From an uncultured Methanobacterium sp. (GTDB lineage Archaea > Methanobacteriota > Methanobacteria > Methanobacteriales > Methanobacteriaceae), in contig NZ_OY762015.1 of assembly GCF_963665055.1 (NCBI RefSeq), positions 1,470,501-1,534,500 on the forward strand: a stretch of 64,000 nt of DNA. The letters run 5' to 3'. Positions 22,851-44,004 of the stretch are shown here, piece by piece; within the stretch, counting starts at the first letter, position 1; every line of letters begins with the position of its first letter. Under the pieces are notes generated by a model, which made no database searches, was not told the origin of the DNA, and was given only the letters and a program-made list of their open reading frames with translations. Position numbers and translations under genes: made by a program.

Positions 22851-22895
22851 ATGAGTAACTTTACAATAAAATACTTTAGGAGGTATTATTTTTGA
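22851..22895 (+). CDS. 14-residue upstream ORF coupled to the next gene
   Basis: ATG 22851 is preceded by AAAGGAG at normal spacing and encodes MSNFTIKYFRRYYF before TGA at 22893-22895. The stop overlaps the TTG start of the following ORF by two bases. Six of the 14 residues are aromatic. It may be a leader peptide or simply the 5' half of a coupled pair; AGGAGGT for the next gene lies inside it. Confidence 0.4.
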   Translation: MSNFTIKYFRRYYF

Positions 22896-23125
22896 ATAAA
22901 TGTCTTAACTCGCTTCCAAAAGAAGTTCAAGAAATTTTTGAAGGAGAAATAGTGGAAGATAGAATTATTGAAGGGATGCCCTATATTTACACGTACAATG
23001 ACCAGCGAACTCAGGTAATAGCTAAGAAGTTACAAGTTAAAGGCTATGAATTTACTTGGTACTACGATGTTTTGAATAAAACTGAATCCACACTTATAGG
23101 GTGGACCAATATTCACAAAGTATGA
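22892..23125 (+). CDS. Hypothetical small protein (77 aa)
   Basis: TTG 22892 follows a very strong AGGAGGT. The 77-residue product (MNKCLNSLPKEVQEIFEGE...) is soluble, Tyr-rich in its second half and ends WTNIHKV. I recognise no family. The good ribosome-binding site and the coupled upstream mini-ORF support real expression. Confidence 0.6.
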   Translation: MNKCLNSLPKEVQEIFEGEIVEDRIIEGMPYIYTYNDQRTQVIAKKLQVKGYEFTWYYDVLNKTESTLIGWTNIHKV

Positions 23126-23319
23126 TTAATTCAAGTTAAGGCGATTGTTCTTAATGTAATGACATCTTCTGTTGTCACAACATTAATTTGCAGGTGGACG
23201 TTAAATTATAATCTAAAGTGCCATCTGTATTATTTATTATTTGCATTACTTGTATATCAAACCAGAAATCACTTGTCAAACCATGACCCATAAACCATGG
23301 TCCCTATTTTGCATACTTT

Positions 23320-23363
23320 TTAGATGTTCTGCCTTAATCTGTTAGATGTTCTGCCTTAATCTG
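23320..23363. repeat. 22-nt perfect tandem duplication
   Basis: A 22-nt unit beginning TTAGATGTTCTGCC and ending TTAATCTG is repeated exactly at 23320 and 23342 in the non-coding 23126-23550 stretch, which otherwise holds no visible gene. Confidence 0.9.
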
Positions 23364-23554
23364 CTGTTCTTTAATGGTTTGTTTTGGGAAATATCTGTAC
23401 TCCCTATCACTGTAATATCCATGCGAGATCATTATAAAGTGCAAGATTAATTATTAAATGCAAGATCAATTTATATGGGGTTAATCATAATAATACAGCA
23501 AGGACTTGTGATAATTATTTCAAGCCCTTAAATTGCACTAATTTTCTGAAGTAA

Positions 23555-23566
23555 AGTATATATACT
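23555..23566 (+). promoter_or_regulatory. TATA box of the L7Ae operon
   Basis: AGTATATATACT is a perfectly palindromic TATA element. Initiation about 25 nt downstream would give a leader of about 165 nt before the L7Ae start, which is long for this genome. Confidence 0.65.
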
Positions 23567-23589
23567 GTGATTGACCAACTTTGATACAT

Positions 23590-23752
<163 letters not shown>

Positions 23753-23755
23753 TAA

Positions 23756-24127
<372 letters not shown>

Positions 24128-24139
24128 TAACACTAACAC

Positions 24140-24386
<247 letters not shown>

Positions 24387-24401
24387 ATAAAGGTGTTAAC
24401 C

Positions 24402-25018
<617 letters not shown>

Positions 25019-25128
25019 AAGGGTTCTTTCAAACTTTTTGGGATACTGACTACTAAACTAATATTTAACATAAATAGGAACTTTCTTTTTTTTAGTTCCC
25101 AACATTTTTTTCAGAATCGGAGGATAAA

Positions 25129-26908
<1,780 letters not shown>

Positions 26909-26956
26909 TAAATCTTGAATATAGCTATAATATATAGAATCATCATTAATAGATGG

Positions 26957-28616
<1,660 letters not shown>

Positions 28617-28633
<17 letters not shown>

Positions 28634-29020
28634 AGAGGCTGTCCTAGACGCAAATTTTTTATGATGGCGGCCCAGTTCCCACTGGATTTAACAGAAGAAC
28701 TGGAACGCACCTTACCATCTTACCAGCTACTCATCCCTTCACCAGTGATGTTTGAACTGGAAAAAATAAAAAAACGAAGCAAAGGCAAAAACAAAATAGC
28801 AGCCTCAATTGCTCTTAAAATAGCAAAGTCCCCCCCATTTAAACTTAAAGAAGTGGAACTTTTAAAGGGAGAAATGGTGGACGATGCTTTACTTCGTATA
28901 TCTCGTGTGCTGTGCACCAATGATCGAGAACTGAGAAACAGGGCAAGGGAAAGGGGGATCAGTGTGGTTTATCTGCGTCAGAGACGATACCTGGCCGTGG
29001 ATGGGCATCTTAATATTTAA
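28617..29020 (+). CDS. Fcf1-like PIN-domain nuclease, apparently frameshifted
   Basis: Two frames together encode one PIN domain. From ATG 28617, preceded by GGAGGT (28602-28607), the frame reads MESYVKEAVLDANFL and hits TGA 28662. The next frame continues without gap from 28661 as MMAAQFPLDLTEELE and ends properly at 29020. One extra T in the T6 run at 28655-28660 would join them into about 134 residues. The first catalytic Asp (VLDANF) is in the upstream frame and later acidic residues (ELEKI, CTNDRELR) in the downstream frame. This is a sequencing error, a recent mutation, or slippage. Calling a gene only from 28661 would lose the active-site Asp. Confidence 0.75.
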
Positions 29021-29255
29021 AATAAATCATTTGAAATTATAAAAACATCTAAAGTAAAAATTCATCTTTAAGATTAGGTTAATACTTTAAGATTGAATTA
29101 AACTTTAAAATAAGATTAAAGTTCAAAATAAAATTTAAAATTGGATTAAAAATTATATTTATTTAATCATCATTCAAAAGAAATGTAAAATGAATATCTA
29201 AATTAAATTCTACCCGCATTATCAGTGCAGGTTGATTTTTTGGAGGAAATTTAAC
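29021..29255. other. AT-rich gap before ppa
   Basis: The stretch holds loose repeats of TTTAAGATT and TTTAAAAT cores and no visible gene. The ppa promoter is probably inside it, but no single TATA element stands out. Confidence 0.35.
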
Positions 29256-29777
<522 letters not shown>

Positions 29778-29941
29778 TTAAATGCAATGATTCATTTAAC
29801 ATAAAAATCATTTAATTAAAATCCACCCATCTTGAGTCTTGCCTTAAACAACAGGAAAAAGTCTTAAGAAACCTTATTATAGGGTTTGATTAATTTGCAG
29901 TTACTTAAAATAATAAATGAAAAATTATAAACTGAGGGATT

Positions 29942-30529
<588 letters not shown>

Positions 30530-30711
30530 ATGGTTACCAAAGCATGTACCCGTTGTCATCGCCTCCTTGAAGAGGACCGATGTGCTGTCTGTAATCTGGC
30601 CACCTCCAAGAACTGGAGTGGATTTTTGATCATCGTAGATCCTGATGAATCACCCATTGCCCAGGAACTGCAGATCACCCTACCTGGAGAATACGCCCTG
30701 AGGGTTAGATA

Positions 30712-30712
<1 letters not shown>
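30530..30712 (+). CDS. spt4: Transcription elongation factor Spt4 (RNAP subunit E'')
   Basis: This 60-residue zinc-ribbon protein has CTRCHRLL...RCAVCN, the Spt4 four-Cys site. It pairs with Spt5 to form the processivity clamp on RNA polymerase. It is directly adjacent to rpoE1 and its stop overlaps the GTG start of the next gene by one base. Confidence 0.95.
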
Positions 30713-31218
<506 letters not shown>

Positions 31219-31220
31219 TT

Positions 31221-31529
<309 letters not shown>

Positions 31530-31580
31530 AATCAACTTAACTGAATATTTTTTATATGAATTAAGTCAGGAGGATGGATC

Positions 31581-31745
<165 letters not shown>

Positions 31746-31805
31746 TAATTCTCCCAAGTGGAAGAATTATAAAAATTAGAATTTACTAAGTACAGGTGTA
31801 TTAAT

Positions 31806-33221
31806 TTGAATCTTCGTTCGGGACGACTTAAGGGGCAGATGAGTCAGGAAGTAGCTGATTTCACATCTTCCCTTGAATTCGACCGCCGCATATTCCAGGC
31901 AGATATTCTCTGCAACCGGGCTCACACCACCATGCTCATGGAACAGGAAATTATACCCACAGACATAGGGAAGCAGATCCTCGGTGCACTGGATGAACTG
32001 GAAAAAGAAGGGATTGAAGCTCTGGATCTGGACACTGCAGTGGAAGACATTCACATGGCAGTGGAAAACTACGTCACCAGTGTAATGGGTCCGGATGCCG
32101 GTTTCATGCACACTGCTAAGTCGCGTAACGACCAGGTGGCAACTGACCTTAAAATTGCGTTAAAAGACCAGATTCAAAACATACAAAACGAATTACTCAC
32201 TTTTATTGAAATTATCTTAGAGATGGCTGAGGAAAATCTGGAAACCCTGATGGTGGGTTACACTCACCTGCAGCATGCCCAGCCCACTACCTTTGCCCAT
32301 CATCTACTTTCATATGCCCAGGCTCTTAAACGGGATTACGGAAGACTCCACGATGCTTACCAGCGGATGGATCTATGCCCATTGGGTTCAGCAGCACTTA
32401 CCACAACCAGTTTCCCCATTAACCGGGAACGTACTGCGGAACTTTTAGGATTCGCAGGCCCTATGGAGAACTCCATAGATGGGGTGAGCAGTCGGGACTT
32501 TATAGCAGAAACTGTTTTTGCACTGACCATGCTGGGAACCACCTTATCCAAGATCTGTGAGGAGCTCATTATCTGGAGCACCTACGAGTTTCGGATGGTG
32601 GAGCTTACTGATGAATTCTCATCAACATCATCCATAATGCCCCAGAAAAAGAATCCAGATGTAGCGGAAATAGTTCGTGGAAAAACAGCCCTCCTCAATG
32701 GTGAACTGGTTACCATTCTCACAATAATCAAATCATTACCTCAAAGCTACAACCGGGACCTGCAGGAAGTCACACCACACCTATGGAAGGCATCCGATAC
32801 TTTAAGCTCCGCCCTGAGGATTACCATGGGCATGCTCGCATCAGCAGAGTTTAAAGGCGACAGGGGTGAGGAACTGGCACGGGCCAATTTCTCAGCAGCC
32901 ACTGAACTGGCAGACCTTATGGTAAGGGATGCAGGATTACCATTTAGAACCGCCCACCAGATAGTGGGAAGGGCAGTGACTGTTGCCCTGGATAAAGGTA
33001 TGAAGGCAGAGGAAATTGACACCCATTTCCTGGATGATATCTCCAAGGAATTGACCGGTGAAACACTGGGGATAGATAATATGGTTGTGAAGAAAGCATT
33101 AGATCCACAGGAGATCGTTCACAGTCGAAAAGTGATCGGTGGCCCTGCACCATCCATGGTACAGGAAGTCATTGGTAACTTGAGGGAGTTTGTTCATGAG
33201 AATAAATCCCACTACAAATAA
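31806..33221 (+). CDS. argH: Argininosuccinate lyase
   Basis: The enzyme releases arginine and fumarate from argininosuccinate, the last step of arginine synthesis. The 471-residue length is normal. The superfamily signature SSIMPQKKNPD (about residues 275-285) with the catalytic Ser loop, AKSRNDQVATD and GYTHLQHAQPTT are all intact. TTG 31806 is used; the N-terminus NLRSGRLKG is typical. Confidence 0.97.
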   Translation: MNLRSGRLKGQMSQEVADFTSSLEFDRRIFQADILCNRAHTTMLMEQEIIPTDIGKQILGALDELEKEGIEALDLDTAVEDIHMAVENYVTSVMGPDAGFMHTAKSRNDQVATDLKIALKDQIQNIQNELLTFIEIILEMAEENLETLMVGYTHLQHAQPTTFAHHLLSYAQALKRDYGRLHDAYQRMDLCPLGSAALTTTSFPINRERTAELLGFAGPMENSIDGVSSRDFIAETVFALTMLGTTLSKICEELIIWSTYEFRMVELTDEFSSTSSIMPQKKNPDVAEIVRGKTALLNGELVTILTIIKSLPQSYNRDLQEVTPHLWKASDTLSSALRITMGMLASAEFKGDRGEELARANFSAATELADLMVRDAGLPFRTAHQIVGRAVTVALDKGMKAEEIDTHFLDDISKELTGETLGIDNMVVKKALDPQEIVHSRKVIGGPAPSMVQEVIGNLREFVHENKSHYK

Positions 33222-33312
33222 AAAGACATCCCCCCATTAAAAAAAAGATTTTTCACAAAAAAGTATTTACCCATACGAATTTATTAAATTAAAATTTTTA
33301 ATTAATTAGAAT

Positions 33313-33507
33313 TTATCGTCCTCTTAAAAGTTTTTTCTGGAGTTTATCCATCTTTTTTGCTTCTTTAACCTTTTTTTCAAGATTTCCATCTTCAATAACT
33401 ATAGTACTTTGATATCCACATTTTTCACATTTCCACAGGGAAGTTTCAGGGATGTGCAGTTTATACTTTCGGGACCCACACTGGGGACAGACATTTGCTT
33501 TGACCAA
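33313..33507 (-). CDS. Zinc-ribbon protein B (tandem paralogue)
   Basis: This 64-residue protein has VCPQCGS (CxxC) and WKCEKCGYQSTIVIEDG, then a Lys-rich helix. TTG 33507 follows GGAGGAGTGA inside the end of the upstream gene, so the two are coupled. Its core aligns by eye with protein A just upstream (CPxCGS-x-WKCxxCGYQ-x-VIED). A longer in-frame start at 33570 would overlap the upstream gene and is not favoured. Function unknown. Confidence 0.75.
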   Translation of the reverse strand: MVKANVCPQCGSRKYKLHIPETSLWKCEKCGYQSTIVIEDGNLEKKVKEAKKMDKLQKKLLRGR

Positions 33508-33511
33508 TTGA

Positions 33512-33739
33512 TCACTCCTCCAAATTGGAATCTTTCTTATCCTTCTTGAGATCTGCCTCTTCATTTTCAATTTTTTCTAAAAATTTCTTCTGGATCTCTT
33601 CTGCTAGTTTTTCATCTTCTATAACCACTGCTCCCTGATACCCACAATCCCAACATTTCCAAGTAGACCACATCTGAGGATTAAGCCATTTTATATTGGG
33701 TGATCCGCAATTTGGGCAGAATTTTACCGATCTTTTCAT
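33512..33739 (-). CDS. Zinc-ribbon protein A (tandem paralogue)
   Basis: This 75-residue protein reads MKRSVKFCPNCGS...WKCWDCGYQGAVVIED followed by a charged Lys/Glu helix. It is a four-Cys zinc ribbon of the kind found in archaeal transcription or translation proteins, with no partner domain. The gene is followed 4 nt later by its paralogue B. Promoter is in the 33740-33811 gap shared with the DUF3096 gene. Confidence 0.8.
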   Translation of the reverse strand: MKRSVKFCPNCGSPNIKWLNPQMWSTWKCWDCGYQGAVVIEDEKLAEEIQKKFLEKIENEEADLKKDKKDSNLEE

Positions 33740-33775
33740 GATTAACCTCCATATATTATAATTAAACTCTTTTCA

Positions 33776-33792
33776 CAATATTTATATACATT
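33776..33792. promoter_or_regulatory. Bidirectional TATA element
   Basis: AATATTTATATACATTC reads as a TATA box on both strands. It lies about 25 nt from ATG 33812 on the right and about 40 nt from ATG 33739 on the left, so one element may serve both genes, the right-hand one with almost no leader. Confidence 0.5.
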
Positions 33793-33811
33793 CTCCTACA
33801 AAAAATAAGGT

Positions 33812-33952
<141 letters not shown>

Positions 33953-33966
33953 AGTCAATAAAATGA

Positions 33967-35181
<1,215 letters not shown>

Positions 35182-35274
35182 ATCCCCTGCTATTTACAGT
35201 TAAATACCCCAAAACCCATTCACACCCACCATTATCTAACGAGTGCAAACACCCAAACTCTATTCACACCACTA

Positions 35275-35745
35275 CTATTTACGGGTGTAAGTACCCATAA
35301 CCTGCCCTTCATCAAGTACGTGCCCTTTCATGGCATTTAAGAGTTCGTTCTTGGTGATTCCAGAAGGTAGATCCAGTTTTGTATCAAGCACGTAGATTTT
35401 AAAGTAGTAACGGTGCGTTCCGCTGGGTGGGCAGGGACCACGGTAGCCAATAGTACCCCAACTATTAACACCCTGAAGTGTGCCGTTTTCCTGTTCTTCC
35501 CTTGGCATTATCATTTCAGGGAGAGTGCGGGTTTCTGGAGGTATATTGAAAATAACCCAGTGCACCCAGGTACCTCCTGGTGCATCAGGATCATCACAAA
35601 TAATAGCAATACTACCATCTGCAGGTACTGATAAATCTGGCTGATCCCAATTGATAGGAGGGGAGATATCTACATCTTCACAACTGTACCTGGGAGGGAT
35701 TGGTTCCCCATCATTAAATGCAGGGTTTATAATGTTTACTTTCAT
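35275..35745 (-). CDS. PEBP/YbhB-YbcL family protein
   Basis: This 156-residue phosphatidylethanolamine-binding-like protein has the family signatures DPDAPGGTWVHWVIFNIP (about residues 49-66) and GPCPPSGTHRYYFKIY (about 103-120). ATG 35745 is chosen since GGATGAT is then a ribosome-binding site; ATG 35754 lies within it. Cytoplasmic; ligand unknown in archaea. Confidence 0.9.
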   Translation of the reverse strand: MKVNIINPAFNDGEPIPPRYSCEDVDISPPINWDQPDLSVPADGSIAIICDDPDAPGGTWVHWVIFNIPPETRTLPEMIMPREEQENGTLQGVNSWGTIGYRGPCPPSGTHRYYFKIYVLDTKLDLPSGITKNELLNAMKGHVLDEGQVMGTYTRK

Positions 35746-35754
35746 TTTGATCAT

Positions 35755-36258
<504 letters not shown>

Positions 36259-36657
36259 TCTATTTCTTTTTTCTTTTGTATTCTTTTTAAGTTCTTATAA
36301 ACGTTTTAGGTAAGTTTTTTTTATTGAATTACATCCACCCCATTAGTTTTTATCTGAATTATATCCCGTAATTTTACCAATATTTTAGTAGTAATAAAAA
36401 AATTTTATCTAATATTAATTTTAATTGATTTAATTGATTCACAACAACTACTATGTTTACTTTCATTTTAATTTAAAAACCCAATATTTTTAGATTTAAG
36501 GATTAAAAAAAATCCCAATCGGTTATAAAATCCCAACCCTGTGAATATTTAATCATGTTACGGTTTTTATGAAAAAAATATAAAAATATAAATGCGGCAT
36601 CTGTTAAAATTAAATTAGTGATTACTAAATAAATATAACAATGATAGGGGGATTTAA
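36259..36657. other. AT-rich gap before the MacB-like operon
   Basis: T-rich terminator-like sequence for the histone gene comes first. A TATA-like ATATAAAAATATAAATG (about 36578-36594) about 65 nt upstream of the permease gene is the likely promoter. No gene is visible. Confidence 0.45.
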
Positions 36658-37785
36658 TTGTCTTATTTCTCATTGATAGTAAAAAACCCATTTAGGAATA
36701 GAACCAGGGCAGCCCTTGCAATTTTAGGAATTTCAATTGGAATAGCAACCATAGTGGCTTTGGGTATGATCACCGATGGCCTTACAGCTTCCAGCCAAAG
36801 TACCCAAAATTCAGGGGCCGCTGAAATTATGGTAACTGCAGAAGGTTCAAATGCCCTTTCTGCAACAGGTGGAACACTTAGTGAAAGTTATGTTAATGAT
36901 CTTCAAAGTATCAGTGGAGTTAACGCAACTGCAGGAGAAATCAGAGGTATCACACCTGCTGCAGGAACTGTAAGTGGTCTTCTGGTAAGTGGTATGAACA
37001 GTAACCAGACCAACCTGGAAGGCGTAAGCATCACCAATGGTACAATGTACACTGAAGGGTCAAATCAAGTAATACTGGGAAAAGAAATTGCACCAGTCCT
37101 TAACAAGAGCGTTGGAAGTACCATGAGCCTTTTCGGTAAAGAATTTACCGTTGTAGGTATTTACTCCTCTGGTAACATGGTCACCGATAGCATTGCATTC
37201 ACATCCTTGTCCACTTTACAAGGCTTAACCAATACAAATGGTAAAATTACCCTAGTTGATGTTAAAGTTAATGAAAATACCAATGTCTCCAGTGTAGCTA
37301 CTGCAATAACCAATGCTTACCCTAATCAGTTATCCACAACCACCCAATCACAAACCAATGAACTAATGAGTAAAACCACTGGAAGTATTAAAACCGCTTC
37401 AGCAGCCATATCAGTTTTGGCAATCATTATTGGTGGAATAGGCATTATAAACGTAATGATAATGTCAGTATATGAGAGAACACGTGAAATTGGTGTTCTA
37501 AAGGCAGTGGGATGGAGTGGTAAGGATATCTTAATAATGATACTGGGAGAATCCATCATATTAACCCTGGTAGCTGCAGTAGTGGGTATCATACTTGGTG
37601 TGGTAGGTTCAGAAGGATTATTAGCTTTCTTCTCAACAAGCGGGTCTTTCCTCAAACCAGTTTTTACCTGGAATATAGTTTTAAGAGCCTTTGCCATAGC
37701 CCTAATTGTAGGCATACTGGGTGGGGTGTATCCTGCCTACAGAGCGTCAAGATTACCCCCAACGGAGGCGTTGCGCTATGAATAA
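36658..37785 (+). CDS. ABC transporter permease (MacB/FtsX type)
   Basis: This 375-residue protein has one N-terminal helix (ALAILGISIGIATIVALGM), an extracytoplasmic MacB-like periplasmic-core domain (about residues 45-230), and three C-terminal helices ending in the FtsX block YPAYRASRLPPTEALRYE. TTG 36658 follows AGGGGGA. It overlaps the ATPase gene by 8 nt. Substrate unknown; such pairs export lipoproteins, peptides or antimicrobials elsewhere. Confidence 0.92.
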   Translation: MSYFSLIVKNPFRNRTRAALAILGISIGIATIVALGMITDGLTASSQSTQNSGAAEIMVTAEGSNALSATGGTLSESYVNDLQSISGVNATAGEIRGITPAAGTVSGLLVSGMNSNQTNLEGVSITNGTMYTEGSNQVILGKEIAPVLNKSVGSTMSLFGKEFTVVGIYSSGNMVTDSIAFTSLSTLQGLTNTNGKITLVDVKVNENTNVSSVATAITNAYPNQLSTTTQSQTNELMSKTTGSIKTASAAISVLAIIIGGIGIINVMIMSVYERTREIGVLKAVGWSGKDILIMILGESIILTLVAAVVGIILGVVGSEGLLAFFSTSGSFLKPVFTWNIVLRAFAIALIVGILGGVYPAYRASRLPPTEALRYE

Positions 37786-38467
37786 CAAAGGTAACATAAT
37801 CGAAATTCAAGGACTAAAAAAAAGTTATGATAAAGGGAAAACCAAAGCCCTGGATGGTGTTAACCTTGAAATCCGGGAAGGAGAATTCATATCCATAATG
37901 GGTCCCTCTGGTTCGGGTAAATCAACATTACTCAACATGATCGGAGCATTTGATACAGCAGACGAAGGCAGTATCAGTGTTGCGGGCATTGACCTTATGA
38001 AAACCAAGAATCTGGACCAGTTCAGATCCGAAAAAATAGGTTTTGTTTTCCAGTTACATAACCTGATACCCAACCTTAGTGTACTGGAAAACGTGGAAAT
38101 ACCCATGCTCCGGAAGAAAATTTCCACCAAAGACATGGAAAGTAGGGCTATGGAACTATTAGAACTAATGAATTTCAGTGACCTGTCTGAGAAAGTCAAA
38201 CAAAAGCCCACCAAGCTATCTGGTGGAGAAAGGCAGAGAGTGGCAATTGCCAGGGCACTGGTTAATCATCCCACCATAATACTAGCTGATGAACCCACTG
38301 GAGCCCTGGATTCCAGAACCACCCAGATGATCCTGGATCTGTTAAAGGATATTCACCAGAAAGAGAATGTGACCCTGGTGATGGTTACCCATGAACAGGA
38401 TGTTGGCGAACAGGCAGATAGAATAGTCACTGTACTTGATGGGAAGATAGAAGAAGGGAAAGCATAG
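37778..38467 (+). CDS. ABC transporter ATP-binding protein (MacB/LolD type)
   Basis: This 229-residue ATPase has Walker A GPSGSGKST (about residues 38-46), the Q-loop FQLHN, signature LSGGERQR (about 142-149), Walker B ILADEPTGALD and the H-loop THEQ. ATG 37778 follows GGAGGCG within the permease gene, giving an 8-nt overlap; a longer frame from 37721 is not favoured. It works with the permease just upstream. Confidence 0.95.
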   Translation: MNNKGNIIEIQGLKKSYDKGKTKALDGVNLEIREGEFISIMGPSGSGKSTLLNMIGAFDTADEGSISVAGIDLMKTKNLDQFRSEKIGFVFQLHNLIPNLSVLENVEIPMLRKKISTKDMESRAMELLELMNFSDLSEKVKQKPTKLSGGERQRVAIARALVNHPTIILADEPTGALDSRTTQMILDLLKDIHQKENVTLVMVTHEQDVGEQADRIVTVLDGKIEEGKA

Positions 38468-38800
38468 GAAGTAAGTCCATTTAAAAATTTAGAACCAAAT
38501 TTCTTCTTATATTCTCCTTTTTTACTAAAATTTTCTTTTATTATCCAAATTATTTTCCAGCTCCTTATTTTAGAGATTGATTTTTTTTAGAGATTGAAAT
38601 AGAATAAAGATTTTAAATTTAAAACAGGAATTTTAGGGATTGATATTTTAAAAAAATATTTATCATAAAATCCATTAATTAAAATATGATGCAAAACTAA
38701 TAGAATATAATTAATTCAATTTAATTTATCTGAATATTTTAAAAATACGTCTTAAACATTTTTAGATTTCCATTAAAAGCTATTTAAGGTTTTGATAATT
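38468..38800. other. AT-rich gap before ABCE1
   Basis: T-rich stretches after 38505 probably terminate the ABC operon. No gene or repeat of note is visible, apart from a short duplication of TTTTAGAGATTGA near 38569-38597. Confidence 0.4.
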
Positions 38801-40576
<1,776 letters not shown>

Positions 40577-40779
40577 ACATTCCATTACTACCTTTTTCAC
40601 CCCTAATTTTTTTTATTTAAACCGTATTTATTTACCAGTAATTATACCACTATTTGTCCTATACCATTATTTATCCGTAAATAACTTTTTTATCAGAAAT
40701 AAATAAACTTTTTATCAGAAAAATTTCTTTAAATTTATTTAAACTTAAAATAAATCCCTAATTTTAAAAAAAATAATCA

Positions 40780-40915
40780 TTGTAAAGTTTAAAAAGACAT
40801 ATAAAGTTTAAAAATATGGATAAAATTTTAAAATGAGGAATAAAGTTTAAAAATATGGAATAAAGTTTAAAAAAAAGGAATTAGTTTTAAAAAAAGGGAT
40901 GAAGTTTAAAAAGGT
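40780..40915. repeat. Degenerate AAAGTTTAAAAA repeats downstream of the PepSY-like gene
   Basis: About six imperfect copies of AAAGTTTAAAAATATGGAATA or shorter forms run to the stop codon of the leftward gene at 40916. On the minus strand they form T-rich tracts, which may act as its terminator. The rest of 40577-40780 is AT-rich without a gene. Confidence 0.6.
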
Positions 40916-41317
40916 TTAATTTACTTTTTGACCAGTTCGCTCATCTATGTAAATATTATTTATGAATTTATGATTCATGGTGTACACTGGAACCTGCCAG
41001 GCATGAACCCCTTTATAGGTGGTCATTACTGGTTTTCCCAGAATAACATCAGGTCCTACGTATTTTTTGGCCAAATCCTTTGCTTCATCTGCAGATACAC
41101 TGGAGGGAGGTGGAGGGTTATTTCCATTCTGGTTATTGTCCGGGGAAACTGTAGTGTTACTTGCAGTAGAATTATTGAGTGCAATACTGAAATTATTGGT
41201 GTTATTACTAATGTTAGTGGTGTTTCTGGCAGGAGAGGGTTGCATGGCAACCAATGAAGCTGCAGCAATGGCACAAATAACCACAATCACAATAATAGTA
41301 AGGATACTTTTTTTCAA
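40916..41317 (-). CDS. Secreted or anchored PepSY-like protein
   Basis: This 133-residue protein has an N-terminal hydrophobic helix (ILTIIVIVVICAIAAASLVA), then an Asn/Thr/Pro-rich linker (about residues 32-72), and a C-terminal domain with SADEAKDLAKKYVG...HAWQVPVYTMNHKFINNIYIDERTGQKV, a PepSY-type repeat. The linker is rich in N-x-S/T sites, consistent with glycosylated cell-surface protein. TTG 41317 is the start. Function unknown. Confidence 0.7.
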   Translation of the reverse strand: MKKSILTIIVIVVICAIAAASLVAMQPSPARNTTNISNNTNNFSIALNNSTASNTTVSPDNNQNGNNPPPPSSVSADEAKDLAKKYVGPDVILGKPVMTTYKGVHAWQVPVYTMNHKFINNIYIDERTGQKVN

Positions 41318-41494
41318 CCTTTTGACACCCCAATCACATAAGTAAATTTAATTTCATATGTGTTTGCAATGATTTATGATTTTAACTTTAATGATTTTAA
41401 CCATTTTAAAAATTTGTGATGATATCTGGAAATTAAATTAAAAAGATAAATAAAAAAGAGTTAAGGATAAAAAAATTGAATCAATTTAAAAAAT

Positions 41495-42682
<1,188 letters not shown>

Positions 42683-42952
42683 CTTCAATTTTTTTAAATT
42701 AAAATTAGATATTTAGAATTACCATAAAAATGACACCGTCAAAAACTTATGGGACCATAAAATAGGAAAACTTCTATGATTTAACAATTTCTAGGGAAGC
42801 TTCAGTTATGGTGAATATTCTAAATTCTATGTGAATATAAATGCATATTTTTCAATGATATCTGTTAAGGTATGTTATATTTCATCTATTAAGATATCAT
42901 CATTTATCTTATATCATCATTTATCATCACTTAATTTAAAACTATCTATACC

Positions 42953-43651
<699 letters not shown>

Positions 43652-43854
43652 TAAAACGCCTGTTACTTTATTTAAATTGAATCATTTCATATTATATTGG
43701 AAATACATTCCTTAATGAGAAATACCTTCCTGATTATTATTGGAGCCCAATCCATATAATTAGATCCATTATACAGTAGAATCATATTTACAGATTAATA
43801 TTAAGTGTGATAGTTATTTCAATTTAAAATCCATATCACTGCTTTTTCCACTTT

Positions 43855-43964
43855 AAACTCGTATCACTAATTTCTCCAATTTAAACTATTCACAACTTAA
43901 TTACACTATAAACCCCGTGTCACTAATTTCTCCAATTTAAACTATTCACAATTTAGTTCAATAT
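43855..43964. repeat. 55-nt tandem duplication between radB and Sua5 gene
   Basis: Two 55-nt units start at 43855 and 43910. They are identical through the core CACTAATTTCTCCAATTTAA and ACTATTCACAA and differ at a few ends. A decayed third copy (ATCACTGCTTTTTCCACTTT) precedes at about 43835. The 43652-44004 gap contains no gene. Confidence 0.9.
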
Positions 43965-44004
43965 AGCTCATATCAATACTTCTGTAAAATAGTGTAACTA
44001 ATTT

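Noticed and set aside
33508..33570. Longer N-terminus of zinc-ribbon protein B
   Set aside because: It would overlap the coding end of protein A, and the ribosome-binding site GGAGGAG fits the TTG at 33507.
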